Assembly: GCF_016937515.1 (NCBI RefSeq)
Contig: NZ_JAFHKM010000002.1
Coordinates: forward strand, 1,297,001-1,361,000
DNA length: 64,000 nt
Origin: Cohnella algarum
GTDB taxonomy: Bacteria > Bacillota > Bacilli > Paenibacillales > Paenibacillaceae
Direction: 5' to 3'
In this document: piece by piece, positions 26,793 to 35,043 of the stretch
Layout: each line of letters begins with the position of its first letter
Position numbering within the stretch: position 1 is the first letter of the stretch
The notes under the pieces: model-generated
What the model was told of the DNA's origin: nothing
Database searches by the model: none
What the model saw: the letters and a program-made list of their open reading frames with translations, nothing else
Program-made: the position numbers and the translations under genes

Positions 26793-28166
26793 TTAATAGC
26801 CGTGCGAAGTCATCAGTTCGTCGAATTCGTCCGCCGCCTGCTTCAGCGCGTTTTCGGCCGTATCTCCCCCGTAGAGGAACTTGGTGATCGCCGCCGGCAA
26901 AATATCGCCGGTAATCGTCGCGCCTTCCGGAATGAGCGGCAGCGGCTCGAGCCGGAACGAATTCATGATGTCGGCATGCGGAGCGTAGTAGCCGTATTCG
27001 GCGGCGAGCGAGCCCGTCAACGCGGACGAGCGGGCCGGGATGTTGCCGACAGGAGCGGCTTTTTCCAGCATTTCCTGGCTTGTCGCGAACTCGATCCACT
27101 GGAACGCTTCTTCCTTCGCCTCCGACGCCTTCGTCACCGCGAACCCGAACGGCAGATAGAACCGTTTGATGCCCTCGGCATTGCCGTCGTTCGTCGGAAT
27201 GGCCGAGAAGCCGACCTTGCCGACAACCTTGGATTGATTCGGATCCTGGGCGGCCTGCGCCACGGTCGTAGCCATTTCCGCCATCGCGCTGCGGCCCTGC
27301 AGGAATTCGCCCATCGCTTCCGTCCAGCCGTATTGCTTGGCGGCAGGGGACGCGTATTCGAACAGCTCCTTCAGATCGTTCAGCGCGTTGACGCCCGCTT
27401 CATTGTTGAATTGCTGCTTGTATTCCGCATCGTAAAGATCGCCGCCGTAATTAAAGAGGCGGTTGTAGAAGCCGAAGCCGACCAGAATGCTTTGTTGGCC
27501 CATGAGCGTGACCCCGCTCAAATTTTCGTCCGGACGGTTGAAAAACTCGGCGATCTCCTTATATTCCTTCATCGTCTTCGGCGGCGCCAATTCATAGCCG
27601 TATTTGGCTTTGAACGCTTCCTTCTCGGCCGGATCCTCGAACAGGTCCGTCCGGTACAGGATGCCGTGCGTTTCGTTCATATAAGGAACGAAGTACAGCT
27701 CTTCGTTCTCCCCGTAATAGGCGTTCTCGATGCCCGGGAAGTCGTCCGGCTCGAGCTGGTCCAGCTTGTCCTGGGCCGTGGCGATCGGATCGAGGTAACC
27801 CGCGACCTGGTATTGGGACACCCAGCCGATCGGGATATAGGCCAGATCGAAGTCCACGCTTCCGGACGTGAACTTGAGCGTCAGCTGCTGCTGGTATTGG
27901 TCGTAAGGAAGCTCGACCACGTTGACCTTGACGTTATACTTGGCCTCGAAATCCGGAATAATGCTTTTGAACGCGTCGGCATGGGAGCTTTGCTCGGCCA
28001 TGATCGTCAGCGTTTTGGGCTCGGACGAGGCTCCTTCCTGTCCGCCGGCGGACGGGGATGCCGTGCCTGCGTTGCCCGAATTGCCCGAGTTGCCTCCGCA
28101 GGCGGCAAGCAGGCCGACGATGATCGATACGACGAGCAACAGCGCGATTTTTCTGGTTTTGAACAT
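26793..28166 (-). CDS. CUT1 family extracellular binding lipoprotein, probably for nucleosides or a riboside
   Basis: The 457-residue protein has a signal peptide with lipobox LLAAC (Cys23), then a Ser/Gly/Asn-rich linker and a family 1 solute-binding domain (LTIMAEQSSHADAFKSI near residue 50). The domain belongs to a group usually binding sugars. The operon, however, goes on to nucleoside hydrolase and adenine deaminase, so a nucleoside or modified riboside is the likelier ligand. Expression probably depends on the divergent AraC-type regulator. Confidence 0.83.
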   Translation of the reverse strand: MFKTRKIALLLVVSIIVGLLAACGGNSGNSGNAGTASPSAGGQEGASSEPKTLTIMAEQSSHADAFKSIIPDFEAKYNVKVNVVELPYDQYQQQLTLKFTSGSVDFDLAYIPIGWVSQYQVAGYLDPIATAQDKLDQLEPDDFPGIENAYYGENEELYFVPYMNETHGILYRTDLFEDPAEKEAFKAKYGYELAPPKTMKEYKEIAEFFNRPDENLSGVTLMGQQSILVGFGFYNRLFNYGGDLYDAEYKQQFNNEAGVNALNDLKELFEYASPAAKQYGWTEAMGEFLQGRSAMAEMATTVAQAAQDPNQSKVVGKVGFSAIPTNDGNAEGIKRFYLPFGFAVTKASEAKEEAFQWIEFATSQEMLEKAAPVGNIPARSSALTGSLAAEYGYYAPHADIMNSFRLEPLPLIPEGATITGDILPAAITKFLYGGDTAENALKQAADEFDELMTSHGY

Positions 28167-28265
28167 AAGCGGCGTACGCTCCTTTTTCTCCGGATGTGTT
28201 GCAGACCCTAAACCCTCAACATGTCAGCGTCGCGTGAGATTTGGTGACCCAAGCGAGTTGATGTT

Positions 28266-28295
28266 ATGATAGTAACAAAAAAGCAGCCGCAAGAA
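28266..28295 (-). promoter_or_regulatory. promoter of the nucleoside uptake operon
   Basis: On the minus strand TTCTTG (28295-28290) and TATCAT (28271-28266) are 18 bp apart. The weak -35 suits an activated promoter. The AraC-type direct repeat begins 7 bp upstream. Confidence 0.5.
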
Positions 28296-28301
28296 TTTCA
28301 C

Positions 28302-28332
28302 GATTCGGCTGATATCGTTTTATGATTCGGCT
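28302..28332. promoter_or_regulatory. direct repeat operator, likely for the AraC-type regulator
   Basis: GATTCGGCT occurs at 28302-28310 and 28324-28332, 22 bp apart, i.e. two helical turns, as for AraC-family operator halves. One repeat nearly abuts the -35 box of the minus-strand operon, the position expected for direct activation. Confidence 0.6.
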
Positions 28333-28356
28333 AAACTATTTTTTTGGAGCGATCGG

Positions 28357-29118
28357 ATGAACCGCCTGCTGTTCCTTTCTTATAATCATTATCCGGAAAA
28401 CATTTATATCCCGCCGCATACGCACGCCTGTTTCGAAATCGTCTATTATTTCGACGGCCACGGCAGCACGACGATCGGAGCGGCCCGCCACGAGTTCAAG
28501 CCGAACCATTTTGCCGTTATTTCCCCGCACATCCTGCACGACGAGAAGCACGCCGCCGAATCCGACTTGATCTTTATCGGCTTTCTGTGCGACAACCTGT
28601 CGGCGGGCACGATGAACAAAGTGTTCGAGGACGACGACCGCCGCACGATCGCCCAATACATGCTGCGGATGAAGCACGAATTCATCGCCCACCCGGAAGG
28701 ATTCTCGGAAGTGCTGAACGTGATGGTCGAGGAGCTGGCAACGCAAATCAAGCGGATATCGGGCATCCGCCGGCATAACACGCCGAACCGGGACAGCTTG
28801 AACTTCATTATTAATTACATGGACGAAAATTTCCGCCACAAGCTCGCCGTCTCGACGCTGGCCCAAATGACGGGCTACAGCTACGACCGCTTCCGGCACC
28901 TGTTCAAGGAAAAATTCGGCGTCTCCCCCCAGCATTATTTGCTATTGAAACGGCTCGAATACGCCAAAATGCTGCTGATTCACACCCGCACGCCCGTCTC
29001 GGACATCGCCGTGGAGTCGGGCTTCGTCAACAGCGCGCAGTTTTGTACCCTGTTCAAGCGCGAGACCGGCATGACCCCGAAGACGTTCCGGCGGCAGCTG
29101 TATCATGCGGAGGAGTAG
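28357..29118 (+). CDS. AraC-family transcriptional regulator
   Basis: The 253-residue protein has an N-terminal cupin-like sensing domain (IPPHTHACFEIVYYFDG) and two C-terminal helix-turn-helix motifs (LAVSTLAQMTGYSYDRFRHL and VSDIAVESGFVNSAQFCTLF). A TTTGGAG site precedes the ATG. It is divergent from the nucleoside uptake operon and a phased direct repeat lies between them. It probably senses the transported compound or its product and activates the operon. Confidence 0.9.
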   Translation: MNRLLFLSYNHYPENIYIPPHTHACFEIVYYFDGHGSTTIGAARHEFKPNHFAVISPHILHDEKHAAESDLIFIGFLCDNLSAGTMNKVFEDDDRRTIAQYMLRMKHEFIAHPEGFSEVLNVMVEELATQIKRISGIRRHNTPNRDSLNFIINYMDENFRHKLAVSTLAQMTGYSYDRFRHLFKEKFGVSPQHYLLLKRLEYAKMLLIHTRTPVSDIAVESGFVNSAQFCTLFKRETGMTPKTFRRQLYHAEE

Positions 29119-29143
29119 AAGAGGAGTAGCTAAGGCGGCGGGA

Positions 29144-29576
29144 TGAGTCGCCACGACTCAACTGGACCGACCGCGGGCATGCGGAAGCGGCGAGATGAGT
29201 CATTTTTACCCAAATGCGTGCGGCTGCGTGCGTTTGGCGGGTCGAGTTGAGTCGCCGCGACTCAACTGGACCGGCAGCATGCGTGCGGAGGCGGTGAAAT
29301 GGGTCATTTTTACTCAAATGCGTGCGGCTGCGTGCGTTTGGCGGGTCGAGATGAGTCGCCGCGACTCAACTGGACCGGTAGCATGCGTGCGGAGGCGGCG
29401 AGATGAGTCATTTTTACTCAAATGCGTGCGGCTGCGTGCGTTTGGCGGGTCGCGTTGAGTCGCCGCGACTCAACTGGACCGGCAGCATGCGTGCGGAGGC
29501 GGTGAAATGGGTCATTTTTACTCAAATGCGTGCGGCTGCGTGCGTTTGGCGGGTCGCGTTGAGTCGCCGCGACTCA
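29144..29576. repeat. family A dyad array, locus 3 (52-bp period, 9 dyads)
   Basis: Nine dyads start at 29144, 29196, 29248, 29300, 29352, 29404, 29456, 29508 and 29560, with exactly 52 bp between all of them. They alternate between TGAGTCATTTTTACTCA and TGAGTCGCCGCGACTCA types; the 104-bp unit is almost identical over four copies. It lies between the 3' ends of the convergent AraC and GH36 genes. Open frames across it (for example VESPRLNWTG repeats) are by-products of the repeat. Confidence 0.92.
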
Positions 29577-29616
29577 ACTGGACCGGCAGCATGCGTGCGG
29601 CGAGTCTTTCTTCCGC

Positions 29617-29654
29617 AAAAAGCCCCGCGGTCGGTCGCGACCGACGGCGGGGCT
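29617..29654 (-). terminator. terminator after the alpha-galactosidase gene
   Basis: AGCCCCGC and GCGGGGCT enclose a second GC-rich hairpin and are followed on the minus strand by five T. Confidence 0.88.
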
Positions 29655-29659
29655 CACGT

Positions 29660-31760
29660 CTATTTGGCGCGGATTTCGATCAACCGCGCCGTGCGGGCCT
29701 GCGGCAGCGTGACCGTCAGCACGCCGCCGGCCTTGTCCCACGTCAGCGCGCTGTCGTGCGCGGACGGGTACGCGATCCGGACGTCGAGCTCGCGTCCGGC
29801 AAACCGCGGCATCGGCAGCGCCGCCGATGCCGACTCGCCGCCGATGCGCCATACGGCGACATAGGCGCGTTCGCCCGCGCGCAGGCCGAGGCTGACCCAG
29901 TCGTCCTGCTGCGTCGGCAGGCCGAGCGGCCAGAACGGCAGCGCTTCGGGAATGTCCTTGCGGATCGACTTGTAATAGTCGAGCGCTTCCTTGACGAGCT
30001 GCCGCCGGCGCGGGCTCAGCTCGGCCAGATGGCCGCTCTGGTGCACCCGCAGCAGCAGCGCGTTCACCATGTTGAAGACGACCTCCTCGTCGTCGCCTTC
30101 CCGCAGCGGGTACGACCAGACGGCGGATTGCTCCGGCGTCAGCCCCGCCGGCGAGCCGGCCGCGATCGCCGCGTAGTTGACGTAGTTCTCCTGGTCGCTC
30201 GTCGACTGGATGCTGTGGCGGCTGAGCATCGCGTAGTCCATCCGCATGCCGCCGCTCGAGCAGTTTTCGATGACCAGGTCGGGGTACCGCGCGAAAATCG
30301 AATCGAGCCAGGCGAGGTACGCCCGGTTATGCCGCAGCAATCCGTCGCCGAAGCTGTCTGCGTCGGTTTCCGTGCCGATGCCGGCGTTGATGTTGTAATC
30401 CATCTTGATGTAGCCGACGCCGTAATCCTCGACCAGCCGGCGGATGACCTCGTTCGCGTGCGCGATCACCTGCGGATTGCGGTAATCAAGCTGATAGCGG
30501 CTGCGGTCTTTGACGCGTTTGCCTTGCCGTTTGAAAAACCAGCCGTCGTCCGTCTCGGCAAGCTTGGGACTGTTGATCCCCATGACCTCGAGCTCCAGCC
30601 ACAAGCCCGGAACCATGCCCTTGGAACGGATGTAGTCGAGCACATATTTGATCCCTTCCGGGAAACCGTTCCGACGAAGGAAGCCACTCGCCGACGCCGT
30701 CCCACCATTCGCCGACGGCGTACCAGCCCGCGTCGATGCAGAAATATTCGCAGCCCGCTTCGGCGGCGGCATCGATGAGCGGCAGCAGCTTCGCCGTCGT
30801 CGGGTCGCCCCACAGACAGTTCATGTAGTCGTTGAAAATGATGCGCAGCTCGCGGTTGTCGGCGTTCGGACGCCGGATTTTGCGGCGGTACGCCGTGAGC
30901 TGCCCGATCGCCTCCTCGAAGCCGCCCGCCACGGCGCCGACCGCGACCGGAACCGACGCGAATTGCTGCCCCGGGCGAAGGCGCACCCACCAGTGGTTGT
31001 CGTGCTCGGTCGGTCCGCTCGCGAGCAGCGTCAGCCGGTCGACCTGATCGATGATCTCCCAGTGCCACGAGCCGTTATGCTCGATCTGCCAGAACAGGCT
31101 CGTCCCGGCTTCCCGGTTCTCCAGCACGGCCATCGGCAGATGCTCGGACGCGGACCACGATCCCGTGTTGCTGCACGAAACGCGTTTGGACGTGCGATCG
31201 ATCAGATGCGACAGCCCGAGCTCGGGCAGCGTATACGACCGCCATTGCAGCTCGCTTTGCCACCCGTTGTGGGCGAGCGTCAGCACCATTTTCTCGTCGC
31301 GGTCCCGCTCGCCCTCCTTGTCCAATCCCGTCAGCGCGAACGAGGAGACGTACTCGACGTCCGCTTCCGCCTCCCCTTCGTTTGCGAGCGTCGCCCAGCA
31401 GCGCGCCGTTTGCACGCCGTCGTAAAACTGAAAATGCTGAACCGCCTTCAACCCCGTCGCCGGATCGCGAAGCTCCACCTCCAGCTTGCGCCCGGGTTCC
31501 GTCCGCGAATCCCGGTGCGTTTCGTAGCGCATGCGCAGGCCCGGATAAGTCGCCCGGTGCGTCCGCCCGTGATATTCCGCCCGGTCTTCCCCGGACAGCT
31601 GCAGCTCCAGAAGACGGAAGCCGGCCTTCTGCCCGTCCCGCACCGTCGACTCGTCAAAAGGAACCGCCCCGAAATGCAGCAGCCGCACGTCCCGTTCTTC
31701 CGTAATTTCGAGCAAAAGATGAAGTCCGTTTTCGTTCAACCGGATGGATGAATTCGCCAA
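29660..31760 (-). CDS. GH36 alpha-galactosidase with an apparent frame break
   Basis: The gene would encode about 699 residues of a cytoplasmic GH36 enzyme that frees galactose from raffinose-type sugars. The start is a TTG at 31760 behind GGAAGGTG. The N-terminal part runs to ERFP in one frame and continues as EGIKYVLDYIRSKGMVPG in another; removing one base of the three-base run at 30660-30662 restores the frame. The catalytic nucleophile aspartate lies in GYIKMDYN and the acid/base in SSGGMRMDYAML, both in the second part. FIDAGWY-type CIDAGWYAVGEWW marks the barrel start. It may be a sequencing error or a recent inactivation. Confidence 0.8.
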
Positions 31761-31825
31761 ATCGCTCACCTTCCCGTATAAAAGTAGGTCATATCCGCAC
31801 GCAAAATCCCCGAAAAATCCCCCTA

Positions 31826-31863
31826 TAAAAACTTGACCCAGCGCGAAATCGCGCTGAGTCAAG
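31826..31863 (-). terminator. terminator after the alpha-galactoside binding-protein gene
   Basis: A 14-bp stem with one mismatch (CTTGACTCAGCGCG and its partner) and an ATTT loop is followed by TTTTTAT on the minus strand. Confidence 0.88.
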
Positions 31864-31961
31864 GTGAAGCCCGGGAAACGGGGTGCCGGCAATCCGCGCC
31901 CGTTCGCGATGCGTTTCGAAACGCTGCCGCGGTCCGGCCGCCCCCCGTTCATCGGCCGCGC

Positions 31962-33272
31962 TTATTGATTGGAGCCGAGTTGAATCCAGGCGGTCTGGAT
32001 TTCCTTGATGACCGCATCCTTCGACTTCGTGCCGCCGATATAGGCTTGCATCAGTTCGCCGAATTTTTGGTGGAACGTGTCGAGCGAATAGTTGATCGAC
32101 AGGTCGCCCGACGGCTCGGTTTTCAAGATTTCGTCCATCTGCTTCGGCATGTCCAGATCCGGAAGCGGAGCATCCTTGATCGGCGGGATGACTTTCGCTA
32201 CGCCGGAGAACCAGTTTTTGCCGTAGTCGGACGTATACAGCCAGTTGAAGAACTCGATCGTTTCATTGACGACGGCGGAATCCTTGTTGATCCGCAGCGC
32301 CTGGTCGGCGCCCGTAATGATTTGGGATTGTTCGGCCTTGTCGCTGACCGGGTAGCCCATAATGCCGATTTGGATGTCGGGGTTGATTTTCTTGATCGCT
32401 TCTTCGTCCCATGCGCCCTTGCCGGTCATGATGGCGGCTTTGCCGGAAGCGAAGTCGCTTACTTCGGCGTTGCTGTCGCGCTCAAGCGGCTTGTCGGTGC
32501 CGTGTTCGACCGTCGTATCGACGAATTTGAAGAAGTTGTCGTTCAGAACCGGATGATCGGCAAACGTCGTTTCTCCCGCGACGAAGTTCGCGACGAGCGT
32601 TTTCGCGTCGATGCCCGCATCTTGGGCGGCGGCGTTGACGAAGTGCTGGAAGACGTGCTTCCAAACCCACCATTCTTTATAGGCGTTCGCAAACGGCGTA
32701 ATGCCCTTCGCTTCCAGCTTGGCGATCGCGTCGTCCAGTTCGGCCAGCGTTTTCGGCGCTTCCGTAATGCCGGCTTCTTCGAACAACTGCTTGTTGTAAA
32801 TCAGCGTGAACAGGTTGCCTTTGACGGGCAGGCCGAGCACTTTGCCGTCGGCGGACGTCATGTTTGCGCGAACGGCGTCGGTCATCGCCGCGGCCAACAG
32901 TTCGTTCGTCAGGTCGGCGCTGTATTCCGCGAACGTGTCGATGTCGCCGCCCGCCGTCGTTTGAAAGACGTCCGGCGTGCTGCCGGCCGCGATCCGGGAC
33001 TTCAGAACCGTGTTATAGTCGGCTTGCATAATTTCCAGATTGATCGTGACGTTCGGCTTCACTTTTTTGTATTCTGCGATGTAAGCGTTGAACGCGTCGG
33101 TATATTCCGGAGAAGCCGTAAACATGTTGATCGTGACCGGCTTGGAGGCATCGCCTTCCGCGGCGCCCTCGCCGGCCGCATTGTCGTTCGCGGCGTTGTT
33201 GCCTCCGCACGCGGCGAGAATGCCGGCGATCAGCACGAGGCTGAGGGACAGCCCCATCCATTTTTTGAACAT
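31962..33272 (-). CDS. CUT1 family sugar-binding lipoprotein, probably for alpha-galactosides
   Basis: The 436-residue protein has a signal peptide with lipobox LAAC (Cys22) and an Asn/Ala/Gly-rich linker. The family 1 binding domain follows (VTINMFTASPEYTDAFNAYI near residue 46). The gene lies 200 bp upstream of the GH36 gene and downstream of the YesMN genes on the same strand; the two permeases it should serve are on the other strand beyond YesM. The substrate is inferred from the GH36 neighbour. It has its own terminator. Confidence 0.86.
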   Translation of the reverse strand: MFKKWMGLSLSLVLIAGILAACGGNNAANDNAAGEGAAEGDASKPVTINMFTASPEYTDAFNAYIAEYKKVKPNVTINLEIMQADYNTVLKSRIAAGSTPDVFQTTAGGDIDTFAEYSADLTNELLAAAMTDAVRANMTSADGKVLGLPVKGNLFTLIYNKQLFEEAGITEAPKTLAELDDAIAKLEAKGITPFANAYKEWWVWKHVFQHFVNAAAQDAGIDAKTLVANFVAGETTFADHPVLNDNFFKFVDTTVEHGTDKPLERDSNAEVSDFASGKAAIMTGKGAWDEEAIKKINPDIQIGIMGYPVSDKAEQSQIITGADQALRINKDSAVVNETIEFFNWLYTSDYGKNWFSGVAKVIPPIKDAPLPDLDMPKQMDEILKTEPSGDLSINYSLDTFHQKFGELMQAYIGGTKSKDAVIKEIQTAWIQLGSNQ

Positions 33273-33367
33273 CTCTTTGTCCCCGCTTTCCTGATTGTTT
33301 GATCTCGAAGCCTATTCTAAAGAAATTGCCCGGCGATAAAAATGTAGATAAGTGGCGTCTTGAGGGT

Positions 33368-33399
33368 AAAAAAGTGTTCCGTTCGAAGCGGTTCACTTT
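33368..33399 (-). terminator. terminator after the YesN-type regulator gene
   Basis: AAGTG..CCG and CGG..CACTT form a stem interrupted by A-A mismatches, followed by six T. It lies right after the stop codon. Confidence 0.7.
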
Positions 33400-35043
33400 T
33401 TAGCCGTTCGTCCGCGTCATCCGGTATTCGGTCGGCGAAATCGAATAGTAGTTCCGGAACGCTTTGCTGAAATAGTTTTTATCCTTGTAGCCCAGCATTT
33501 CGGAAATTTCCTGGATTTTCAGCTCCGAATCGTTCAGCAGCTCTTTCGCCTTCTCCATTCTCACCTTCTGCACGTATTCGTGGATGCCAAACCCGAATTG
33601 CTGCTTGAACAGCTTCATCAAATACTCGCGGCTCAGAAAGTAACGCTCGGTAAACATTGAAATTTTGATATCTTCGAAATAGTGGCGATCGATGTACTCT
33701 TTGATGTCCGCCACTTGAAACGGCCGCTCCAGCGCGGTCAATAACCGGATTTGCTCCCCGTAATAGTCCAATATCCGGTGCATGAGTTCTTCGAATTGCT
33801 CGACCGAATCGTAATCCGTCGCGATGCCGGCCGCAAGCAGCCCCTTGTCCCCGGCCGGAAGCTTCTCCTGCGAAACGCCGAGCTCGAGCGCCATATCGTT
33901 CATAAGCACAACGAATTCCTGAAGCGTCCGCTCCGCGTCGCCAAGTCCGAACGCCCCGGAGCTCTTGATTTTTTTGCAAAATTCGCCGAGCGCGCTCTTG
34001 GCCTGGTTCCGGTTGCCCGCCTCGAGGGCGCTGCGAATGAGCGGCATCCGGCCCGTCATCGAAAACACTTCGCGGGCGCCGCCCCGATTCTCCTTGCCGG
34101 CAACGACTTCGCCGCCTTTCAGCCTCAGCAGGTCGATGTCGTTCAAGGCCGACTTCGCTTCCTCGTACGAACGGGCGATGCCGCCCGCGGCGTCGACGGG
34201 CTTCCCCACGCCGGCCGCGATGCGAATGCCGAGCAGTCGGGCGAGCGTCGCCGAAGCCCGTTTCATGACATGAAACGAGCGGTAAGCGAGATCTTCCGGG
34301 TAGCTGCCCGACATCGTAAAAACGGCGATCATCTCGCGCCCCTGCTTCGGATTGGCGAAAGCGAAGCCTTGCACGCCGCCGTCTTCCGCGGCGGTCTCGT
34401 TCAAAACGTTCGCCGCGGCGAAATGCAGCAGCTCGAGGTCGTTGTGAAACCGCGAGCGGCTCGCTTCGTCCAAATTGACGATCCGAACGACCGCGACGGC
34501 GAAGCGCTTGTCCGGGTCGTCGGCGCCGATAAGCGGAAGCAGCGTTTCGTTCGGCTGCTTTTTGAACGTTCCTTCGATAATGGAGAAATAGATTTTCTCC
34601 TTCAGCTTCGGCAAGGACATATTCAGCGCGATATTGCGATTAATAAACTCGCTTTCGTCCTGCCTCTTGGCCTTCAGGACGTCAAGCGCGCCCAGAAGCG
34701 CCTGGTTCAAATCCTGACGGTTGACCGGCTTCAGCAAATAATCGACGGCCCTCGAACGGATCGCCTGACGGGTAAACTCGAAATCGTTATAGCCGCTCAG
34801 CACGATCGTAAACAAATCCGGAAATTCGCGCTCGACCGCCTGCAGAAACTCTACGCCGTTCATTTCGGGCATTTTCATGTCGACGATCGCAATATCCGGC
34901 TTGAACTGCTTCAGCAGCTCAAGCCCTTCCCGCCCGTTCGTCGCTTCGAGCACTTCCTCCACGCCGAGCCCGTTCCAATCCCCTAAAATCCGGATCGCCT
35001 CGCGAACCGGCTCTTCGTCGTCGACGATGAGAACTTTAACCAT
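33400..35043 (-). CDS. YesN-type response regulator with AraC DNA-binding domain
   Basis: The 547-residue protein starts with a receiver domain (phospho-acceptor D55 in IVDMKMPEMNG, K in LLKPVN), has a long middle region, and ends with a double helix-turn-helix of AraC type (ERYFLSREYLMKLFK and IQEISEMLGYKDKNYFSKAF). It overlaps the end of the kinase gene by 8 bp. Such pairs regulate oligosaccharide uptake in Paenibacillus and related genera. Likely targets are the adjacent binding protein, GH36 and permease genes. Confidence 0.92.
   Translation of the reverse strand: MVKVLIVDDEEPVREAIRILGDWNGLGVEEVLEATNGREGLELLKQFKPDIAIVDMKMPEMNGVEFLQAVEREFPDLFTIVLSGYNDFEFTRQAIRSRAVDYLLKPVNRQDLNQALLGALDVLKAKRQDESEFINRNIALNMSLPKLKEKIYFSIIEGTFKKQPNETLLPLIGADDPDKRFAVAVVRIVNLDEASRSRFHNDLELLHFAAANVLNETAAEDGGVQGFAFANPKQGREMIAVFTMSGSYPEDLAYRSFHVMKRASATLARLLGIRIAAGVGKPVDAAGGIARSYEEAKSALNDIDLLRLKGGEVVAGKENRGGAREVFSMTGRMPLIRSALEAGNRNQAKSALGEFCKKIKSSGAFGLGDAERTLQEFVVLMNDMALELGVSQEKLPAGDKGLLAAGIATDYDSVEQFEELMHRILDYYGEQIRLLTALERPFQVADIKEYIDRHYFEDIKISMFTERYFLSREYLMKLFKQQFGFGIHEYVQKVRMEKAKELLNDSELKIQEISEMLGYKDKNYFSKAFRNYYSISPTEYRMTRTNG

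Noticed and set aside
26802..28211. 469-residue frame antisense to the binding-protein gene
   Set aside because: Shadow of an intact lipoprotein gene; no start signal or domain.
29144..29600. CRISPR-like array
   Set aside because: The repeat is a continuous 104-bp tandem unit of two dyads; there are no unique spacers between short identical repeats and no cas genes.
29195..29864. Repetitive open frames (for example SHFYSNACGCV...VESPRLNWTG repeats)
   Set aside because: They exist only because the 52/104-bp repeats lack stops in one frame; no ribosome site, no homology and nucleotide conservation is in the dyads, not in codons.
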